Shown here one piece after another: positions 6,338 through 11,315 of a DNA stretch of 11,315 nucleotides. The notes beneath the pieces are model-generated. The model made no database searches, was not told the DNA's origin, and saw only the letters and a program-made list of their open reading frames with translations. Within the stretch, counting starts at the first letter, position 1. Each line of letters opens with the position of its first letter. The translations under genes were made by a program, and so were the position numbers. Origin of the DNA: DASCOT01 sp036012155. GTDB taxonomy: Bacteria > Acidobacteriota > UBA890 > WLXD01. The stretch spans positions 1 to 11,315 of the forward strand of contig DASCOT010000238.1 of assembly GCA_036012155.1 (NCBI GenBank), in the 5' to 3' direction.

Positions 6338-8983
6338 CTACCAGTTGAACGAGCGGGTCACCTTCAGCGTCACCGAGCGGTCGTGGCGCCCGAAGCGGAG
6401 GCCGTCGTAGTCGCCCGCCTGGCGGTAGACGAGATAGATATCGTCGCCGACGCGATAGATGTAGCGCAGCCGCGCGAAGATCGATAACGAGTCCGACCGA
6501 CTGTTGTACTGAACCAAGGCGTCGGTGAGCAACCGGTCAGAGAAGCTGTAGTTGGCGTTGGCGTTGAGCACGGTGGTCGTGAAGCTCCCCGCCGGCAGCT
6601 CGACGCGGTTGTAGCTGAAGCCCGGCGAGATGCGGAACCGTTCGTTGAATCTGAACGATACGCGCGGCTCGATGGTGACCACATCGCCGTCGTAGAGCTC
6701 ACCGAGGCGCCCACTGACGCTAGCGCTGAAGGGGCGGCCGCCATACGTCGACAGGAAGAAGAACAGGTAGCGGAAATCGTACTCCCCCGGCGGGATGGTC
6801 ACGTCTGGATGGATCTCGAAGGGGAGGTCCAATCGGTCGAAGTTATCGACGAAGAAAGTACCGAAGCTATCGCCAGACTCGAGGTTGAAGACCGTCGCCA
6901 TCCACCGTTGCCCGCTGACCAACGTGCCGGATGTGTCGTGGAAGGTCGTGTCGGCGAAGTTGAAGTTCACCGACCGGAGCCATGGAACGCTCGGTCGAGG
7001 TTTCCAGGCTCCCCGGTAGGCTCGACGAATGACATCCTCTCGGAGGACGAAGCCGAGATCGCTTCGGAAGTCGGGGTCGATGCGCATGACGTCGAAGCTC
7101 GCTTCCCACAGGTCGCTCTCCCACCCAACCCGGAACTGGCCGGCGAGCTTACCTTCGTCAAGCTCGTCGTCGGTGGCCCGTGCGCCGAACGCCGAGATGT
7201 TGAGGTTGTCGAAGAAGGTGAAGTTGGCGTCGGCTCCGACCACCGTGTTGATGGCGCCGTCGGGCCTCTGGACGTTCGTCACCAACGCTCCGACGCTGGA
7301 ACGGGCCAGCACGTCCTGTCGCCAGCGGAATGCGCTGAAGTTTTGCCCGCCGCCGACGGTCGCGTCGCCGGTCTGCACGTGCAACAAGCCGAGGTTGCCG
7401 GAGCCGATTTTGCCGGTCACCCGACCGCCAAAGTCGATCGGAATCGGCGCGCCGTCCTCCGACAGCCCGATGTTGCGCGAGTGGAAGAGACGCAGAATGG
7501 GCGGGTCGGAGGTATCAAAGCCGCTACGCTGCTGGCCAAAGCTGAAGTTGTTGGCCCCCTCGAGGAAGAAGTCTCGCTTTTCCGGAAAGAACAGCGAGAA
7601 GCGCGTCAGGTTGACGCGCTGCTGATCGAGTTCGACCTGGGCGAAATCTGTCTTGTAGGTAAGATCGGCCGTGAGGTTCGAGGTCAGTTGCACCTTGAAC
7701 ACGTCGATGCCGAGCTGGTTGGTGACGTCGGACTGACGTCCGGGGTTCTGGAACACCGAAGTGGCACCGCCCAGGAAATACGGCTTGAGGCGGAAGCGCT
7801 GGGTGATCGAGAGGTCCTCGAAGCCGCGCAGGTCACCGGCCTGTGAGACGGCGATGAACTCGTAATCACGTCGATAATTGCTCCATATCGCCTGTTCGTT
7901 CTTGCGCCGGATCTGGCGTTGGAAGTCGACTCCCCAGTCGGCGACGCCGGAGGAGAACCTCAGGATCGATAGGGGGATCACGAGCTCAGCCTCCCAGCCG
8001 CGCGCGGTGATCTGTGCCGCTGCCTGCCACGCCTCGTCCCAGTCGCTATTGAGCTCGCTCTCGTTCCTGACCAGAGCGTCGTGTCGGGTGCCCAGCGCGT
8101 TGACCGTGAACTGAAAGGCGCTACGGCCATCGTGGAATGTGTCGAACAGGACGGTGAAGGTGTCGTCGGAGCCTCCCCTACTCCCGCTGCGCCCGGCGAG
8201 CTCGTCGCGTCGCAACTCGGCGGCGATGATGGAGCTCGGGGCGCTGTCGTAGGCGATGACGCCCACGTAGACGTTCTCGTCGTCGTAGAGAATGCGCACT
8301 TCGGTGCGCTCGGATGCCGGCTGTCCCTCGTTGGGCTCGCGTTGAAGAAAGTCGGTGGCGATGTCCGCGCCCTCCCAGCTGGCCTCGTGCACCAGCCCGT
8401 CGAGCACCGGTGCTTCCGACGCGCGCCCGACCACCATGCTGGGTGCGACGCCGGGGGCTCGTATGGTGCGCGGCACTGCCGGTATCCCGGTCGTGGCGGC
8501 GGCACCGGGCGCTCTCGCCGGCGGGCTGGCAGTTTCGGGCCGTTCCCGCAGCGCAGCCGCGGAAGGTTGGCCGGTACCCGGCACGACGACGATCCGCACA
8601 CCGGCCGAGGATGCGGGTGTCGAAGGTGTCACCATACGCACGGGGATGACATGCCGCGCCGGCGGTGGGGGTGTCGGCAGCCTCTGCTCTAGCGGTGGAA
8701 GCCCGCCCGGCGCCTGCGGTCTGATGCCCGCACCGGGCCGCTCGCTCACCATGCGCACCGGGATGGCCCGACGCGCGCGCCGAGGCCGGTCAGCTCGTCG
8801 TTCCTGGTCGGGCCCGCCCGGGCTCTGGCTAGCGGCGTCAGGTGGAGCGCTGCCCGTGCGGCTAGGCTCCGCCGCCGATGGCAGAGCGATCGCCAGCACG
8901 AACACCGCACACACGACTAGTGGACGTGCCCAGGCGCGCACGGCGAGGCCGTTCCACGAAGCTGAAGAGACCGGCGACAGCAT
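6338..8983 (-). CDS. CBM9-like/DUF5916 outer-membrane beta-barrel protein with Pro/Arg-rich N-terminal extension
   Basis: The 881-residue protein begins with a signal peptide (hydrophobic core RPLVVCAVFVLAIALPSAAEP, residues 20-40 or so). Residues about 41-180 are a low-complexity, Pro/Ala/Arg-rich extension with the motif IPVRMV at 74-79 and again at 113-118. From about 183 comes the carbohydrate-binding family 9-like domain (PVLDGLVHEASWEGA, YDDENVYVGVIAYD, DDTFTVLFDTFHDGR, GWEAELVIPLSILRF). Then follows the DUF5916 region with many alternating strands (FFPEKRDFFLEGANNF is a family hallmark) and a C-terminal aromatic residue (TRSFNW), as expected for insertion by the BAM machinery. The expected role is an outer-membrane barrel that may bind a glycan or other ligand; no enzymatic activity is established. 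The start at 8983 gives a good signal peptide but has only a weak Shine-Dalgarno site. It is divergent from the DUF1638 gene and upstream of the LVIVD operon. Confidence 0.9.
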   Translation of the reverse strand: MLSPVSSASWNGLAVRAWARPLVVCAVFVLAIALPSAAEPSRTGSAPPDAASQSPGGPDQERRADRPRRARRAIPVRMVSERPGAGIRPQAPGGLPPLEQRLPTPPPPARHVIPVRMVTPSTPASSAGVRIVVVPGTGQPSAAALRERPETASPPARAPGAAATTGIPAVPRTIRAPGVAPSMVVGRASEAPVLDGLVHEASWEGADIATDFLQREPNEGQPASERTEVRILYDDENVYVGVIAYDSAPSSIIAAELRRDELAGRSGSRGGSDDTFTVLFDTFHDGRSAFQFTVNALGTRHDALVRNESELNSDWDEAWQAAAQITARGWEAELVIPLSILRFSSGVADWGVDFQRQIRRKNEQAIWSNYRRDYEFIAVSQAGDLRGFEDLSITQRFRLKPYFLGGATSVFQNPGRQSDVTNQLGIDVFKVQLTSNLTADLTYKTDFAQVELDQQRVNLTRFSLFFPEKRDFFLEGANNFSFGQQRSGFDTSDPPILRLFHSRNIGLSEDGAPIPIDFGGRVTGKIGSGNLGLLHVQTGDATVGGGQNFSAFRWRQDVLARSSVGALVTNVQRPDGAINTVVGADANFTFFDNLNISAFGARATDDELDEGKLAGQFRVGWESDLWEASFDVMRIDPDFRSDLGFVLREDVIRRAYRGAWKPRPSVPWLRSVNFNFADTTFHDTSGTLVSGQRWMATVFNLESGDSFGTFFVDNFDRLDLPFEIHPDVTIPPGEYDFRYLFFFLSTYGGRPFSASVSGRLGELYDGDVVTIEPRVSFRFNERFRISPGFSYNRVELPAGSFTTTVLNANANYSFSDRLLTDALVQYNSRSDSLSIFARLRYIYRVGDDIYLVYRQAGDYDGLRFGRHDRSVTLKVTRSFNW

Positions 8984-8987
8984 TGCT

Positions 8988-9071
8988 CGTTAACGTTACA
9001 GCTTTCAGGCGCGTGGGCTCGACTGTTGGCTCCGGGCCGGAGAGCACTACGGGTCGCGCGTGGCCGGAGCC
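8988..9071. promoter_or_regulatory. Inverted repeats in the divergent DUF5916/DUF1638 intergenic region
   Basis: The 209-base gap (8984-9192) between divergent genes must hold both promoters. I see overlapping short palindromes CGTTAACG (8988-8995) and TAACGTTA (8991-8998) just before the DUF5916 start. There is also a 13-base hyphenated palindrome CTCCGG-G-CCGGAG (9030-9042), with a third half-site CCGGAG at 9064-9069; equivalently, an 8-bp inverted repeat GGCTCCGG (9028-9035)/CCGGAGCC (9064-9071). These could be operator sites. High GC makes chance palindromes common, and no confident -35/-10 pair was found for the DUF5916 side. Confidence 0.28.
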
Positions 9072-9180
9072 TTGCAACCGCGTCCTGACGCGCTGGGACC
9101 CGCGTGTACATGAAGTCGGCGTCGAGCCCCCAGGAACACGTGGCGTCGGGTCATGCTCGTGCCGCAACAGTGGTGACCTG

Positions 9181-9186
9181 TAAGCT
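9181..9186 (+). promoter_or_regulatory. Possible -10 element for leaderless transcription of the DUF1638 gene
   Basis: TAAGCT fits the TANNNT pattern and ends 6 bases before the ATG at 9193, where a -10 box would lie for a leaderless mRNA. There is no Shine-Dalgarno site before this ATG, and an in-frame TAA at 9181-9183 fixes it as the first possible start. No matching -35 is obvious. Confidence 0.25.
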
Positions 9187-9192
9187 TGGGCA

Positions 9193-9816
9193 ATGGTCAA
9201 AGACCCGGCACACACCGAAGATAGGATCAAGATCCGCGTCATCGCCTGCGGCATGATTGCCCGTGAGGTCATCGCGATAAACGAGCAGCTGGGTTTCGAC
9301 TATGTAGACCTGAAGTGCCTGCCCGCCGAATACCACTTCCATCCGGAGAAGATAGCCCCGGCGATGGACATCGCGATCTGCAGGGCGCGCGCTGATGGGT
9401 ACCAACATGTATTCGTCGGCTACGCCGATTGCGGCACCTGCGGCGGGCTGGACAAGGTGTGCGAGAAACATGGGGTGTCCCGCATAGCAGGGCCACATTG
9501 CTTTTCGTTCTACATAGGCAATCAGGCCTTCGAAGAAGCCGCCGGAGCCTATCTGACAACGTTCTTCATCACGGATTTCCTGGCTCGTCACTTCGACGAG
9601 TTCCTGAAGCGCCCACTGGGCCTCGACCGCCATCCGGAATTGTTGGAGATGTACTTCGGCAACTACACCAAGGCGCTCTATATCGCCCAAACCGATGATC
9701 CGCAGCTCGACGAGGCAGCGCGCGAAGCGGCCGACTATCTGGGCCTCGAGTACGAACGACGCTTCACCGGCTACGGAGACCTGGTTCCGGCTTTGGCAGC
9801 GATCGCTCTCGAATAG
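9193..9816 (+). CDS. DUF1638 family protein, Cys-rich, function unknown
   Basis: The 207-residue protein matches the DUF1638 pattern along its length: ACGMIARE (18-25), CLPAEYHFHPEKI (42-54, family form CLPAxLHxxP), GYADCGTCGGLD (76-87), GPHCFSFYIG (100-109), LTTFFITDFLARHFD (121-135), GLDRHPELLEMYFGNYT (143-159) and LYIAQTDD (162-169). It has no signal peptide or membrane segment, so it is cytosolic. Seven cysteines (19, 42, 63, 80, 83, 90, 103), several in conserved motifs with nearby His, suggest metal or cofactor binding (inference). From memory, DUF1638 genes often lie near corrinoid-dependent methyltransferase genes; none is present in this window. The ATG at 9193 is fixed by an in-frame stop 12 bases upstream; there is no clear Shine-Dalgarno site. 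It is a single-gene unit, convergent with the amidohydrolase gene. Confidence 0.88.
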   Translation: MVKDPAHTEDRIKIRVIACGMIAREVIAINEQLGFDYVDLKCLPAEYHFHPEKIAPAMDIAICRARADGYQHVFVGYADCGTCGGLDKVCEKHGVSRIAGPHCFSFYIGNQAFEEAAGAYLTTFFITDFLARHFDEFLKRPLGLDRHPELLEMYFGNYTKALYIAQTDDPQLDEAAREAADYLGLEYERRFTGYGDLVPALAAIALE

Positions 9817-9831
9817 TTCACTCTGGCCGCG

Positions 9832-9861
9832 TTAGCGCCGATGGGTCCGTAGCGTCGCTAA
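9832..9861. terminator. Hairpin between convergent DUF1638 and amidohydrolase genes
   Basis: A perfect 6-bp inverted repeat TTAGCG (9832-9837)/CGCTAA (9856-9861) with an 18-base loop lies in the 73-base gap between the stops at 9816 and 9890. There is no T-tract. Its position suggests a weak shared terminator, but the long loop keeps confidence low. Confidence 0.25.
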
Positions 9862-9889
9862 TCTCCCTTCGACCGACGCTCGTTGCAGG

Positions 9890-11315
9890 TTACGGCCGTG
9901 CGTGAATCTCGCGTCCCCCGACGATCGTCCGCAGAATCGGAACGTGGCGGATGCGATCCACGTCGATCGTGAACACGTCCTCTCCCAGCACGACGAAGTC
10001 TGCCAGCTTGCCGACCTCGATGGTCCCCTTCACATCCTCCGAGAAGGTCTGGTAGGCAGGTGCCCACGTATGCAGGTGGACGGCCTCCGAGCGAGTAACA
10101 GCCTCGGCCGGCCCGTACACCCGATCGTCCCAACCCTTTCGCGTAATCCCAGTCCACAGACTGACACGTGGGCCGTAAGGCGCCCCGTCCGAGCCCCAGC
10201 TCACCCATACGCCAGCGTCGAGCAGCGATCGCGTCGGGTTCATCGTCACCTCTCGGTCCCCGCCCAACGCCTCGACGGCAAATGCTCCAAGGCCGACGGT
10301 GAAGCTCGGCTGACTGGCGACGCCGATTCCGAGGCGCGCCATCGTATCAATGGTCGTCTGCGGCGGTTTGACGGATACGTGGTGCAGGTAATGGCGGTGA
10401 TCCTGGCGCGGCAGCTCGGTGAGAATCCGCTCCAGCTGCGTCACCACCATCTCCGCGGCACCGTCTCCGATGGCATGGATCCCGAGCTGCCAGCCGAGCT
10501 CGTGGGCGCGGCGGGCCACCGGGTAGAAGGCGGTTGCCGGAATGCGCACGACACCCTGGAACTCCGGGCGGTTCTCGTACGGCTCGAGCGACCAGAAGGC
10601 CGGTGCGCTCAGGCCACCGTCAATGCTCATCTTGATAGCGCCGAGCCGAAGTCGATCGTCGCCGAACCCGGTGACGAAGCCGATCGACTCCAACTCCCGG
10701 ATGGACTCACGAACCGCCAGGTCGAGGTCATCATAGGCGTCGTAGCCGGGCCGCAGGCGTAGCTGCACCGTGGCCCGTGGAAGCTCGGCGCCATGACGCT
10801 CGTAGAGCGCCTGGATCGTACGCAGATCGCCCGGACGCACCGAGGCAATGTTGACGCTCGTCACACCTCCGCTGGCGTGCTGGAGCAAACTCCGCCGCAT
10901 GTTTTCGATGGCCTGTCGCTGATCGACCACCGTCGCCGCACGCGCGGGTGCCACCTCCGCAACCAGGCGCCGCGCCGCGTCGTAAAGTCGGCCGTCGGGC
11001 TCACCGGCGGCGTCTCTGCCGATCTCACCGCCGCCGGTGGAGTGTGTCGAGCGGTCGATTCCCGCCAGGGCCAAGGCGCGGGAGTTGAGAATCGTGGTGT
11101 GTGGGCCTCGCGTCAGCAGCACCGGGTGGTCGAAGGCGCCCTCGTCAAGATCCCACCGTGTGGGCAGGCTCTGGTTCGGCCAGACCTCCCGGCTCAGCGC
11201 CCCCAGAATCCACTCCCCTTGAGGCGTCTCGGCTGCCTCCTCGCGTAGCGCATCCTGCAGGCTCGTGATCTCGCTCGCGGCGCGAATCCACTCGGGCACG
11301 GCTGCGATCAAGCCG
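9890..11315 (-). CDS. YtcJ-like amidohydrolase (amidohydrolase family 3), 5' end outside window
   Basis: The frame stays open to the right edge; the first start-like codon (TTG at 11311) is almost certainly internal, because the family's N-terminal strand with the HxH metal motif (roughly 80-100 residues) is missing. The visible part covers most of the TIM barrel: LLTRGPHTTILNSRALALAGI, GAIKMSIDGGLSA (Lys and Asp of the KxxxDG motif), LGIHAIGDGAAE (metal-site His), YLHHVSV (equivalent to RIEHA in relatives, with Glu replaced by His), and WVSWGSDGAPYGP (catalytic Asp). The composite C-terminal domain ends with KGTIEVGKLADFVVLGEDVFTID and TIVGGREI. Such enzymes hydrolyse amide or related bonds with one or two metal ions; the substrate cannot be predicted. 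No signal peptide can be judged because the N-terminus is absent. The stop TAA is at 9890-9892. Confidence 0.9.
   Translation of the reverse strand, partial: GLIAAVPEWIRAASEITSLQDALREEAAETPQGEWILGALSREVWPNQSLPTRWDLDEGAFDHPVLLTRGPHTTILNSRALALAGIDRSTHSTGGGEIGRDAAGEPDGRLYDAARRLVAEVAPARAATVVDQRQAIENMRRSLLQHASGGVTSVNIASVRPGDLRTIQALYERHGAELPRATVQLRLRPGYDAYDDLDLAVRESIRELESIGFVTGFGDDRLRLGAIKMSIDGGLSAPAFWSLEPYENRPEFQGVVRIPATAFYPVARRAHELGWQLGIHAIGDGAAEMVVTQLERILTELPRQDHRHYLHHVSVKPPQTTIDTMARLGIGVASQPSFTVGLGAFAVEALGGDREVTMNPTRSLLDAGVWVSWGSDGAPYGPRVSLWTGITRKGWDDRVYGPAEAVTRSEAVHLHTWAPAYQTFSEDVKGTIEVGKLADFVVLGEDVFTIDVDRIRHVPILRTIVGGREIHARP

Noticed and set aside
6809..7846. 345-codon open frame on the + strand, antisense to the DUF5916 gene
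   Set aside because: It lies wholly within a well-supported gene, its translation is rich in Glu/Val/Ala with no recognisable domain, and long antisense frames are expected in GC-rich coding DNA.
8878..9183. 101-codon + strand open frame ending just before the DUF1638 gene
   Set aside because: Its first third is antisense to the signal peptide of the DUF5916 protein, it has an Arg-rich composition, and it shows no Shine-Dalgarno site or domain; a shadow frame is more likely than a small gene.
9902..10762. 286-codon + strand open frame opposite the amidohydrolase
   Set aside because: Complete overlap with a gene having clear amidohydrolase motifs; Arg/His/Asp-rich translation without domain signal.

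Overview
The window is GC-rich (codon third positions mostly G/C) and densely packed, with no gene-free stretch over about 210 bases. The gene set suggests a Gram-negative bacterium with an elaborate envelope, most like Gemmatimonadota or Acidobacteriota: a Ser/Thr kinase fused to a TolB-like propeller, a DUF5916 outer-membrane protein, an LVIVD-repeat lipoprotein, and a haem c/copper-monooxygenase fusion. The phylum is inferred from gene content; there is no rRNA or marker gene here.

Layout, left to right. (1) 1-2432, + strand: the 3' part of a PknB-type kinase with a membrane anchor and PD40/TolB-like propeller. A +1 frameshift near 1350-1358 breaks it into two frames, and its N-terminus lies outside the window. 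(2) 2519-8983, - strand: four genes in the same direction, read right to left. They are a CBM9-like/DUF5916 outer-membrane barrel protein, then (168 bases on, across a large hairpin) an LVIVD-repeat lipoprotein, a small two-part lipoprotein of unknown function, and a cytochrome c fused to a PHM-type copper monooxygenase. The last three are 72 and 57 bases apart, and the last two have clear Shine-Dalgarno sites, so these three probably form one operon. (3) 8984-9192: divergent intergenic region with inverted repeats. (4) 9193-9816, + strand: a Cys-rich DUF1638 protein. (5) 9890-11315, - strand: a YtcJ-like amidohydrolase, cut by the right edge.

How the genes may work together: every product of the - strand block carries an export signal, two as lipoproteins, one as an outer-membrane barrel and one as a periplasmic haem/copper protein. 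The block therefore looks like an envelope module, with the cytochrome c-PHM fusion as its likely redox enzyme; substrate and partners cannot be read from the sequence. The kinase-propeller (signalling), DUF1638 (cytosolic, unknown) and amidohydrolase (hydrolysis of an amide or related bond) look like separate units.

I found no tRNA, rRNA, CRISPR array, insertion sequence, attachment site or origin. The most useful items to follow up are the PHM-cytochrome fusion with its full copper-ligand set, the duplicated IPVRMV motif in the DUF5916 protein, the Cys-rich DUF1638 protein standing alone, and the kinase frameshift.
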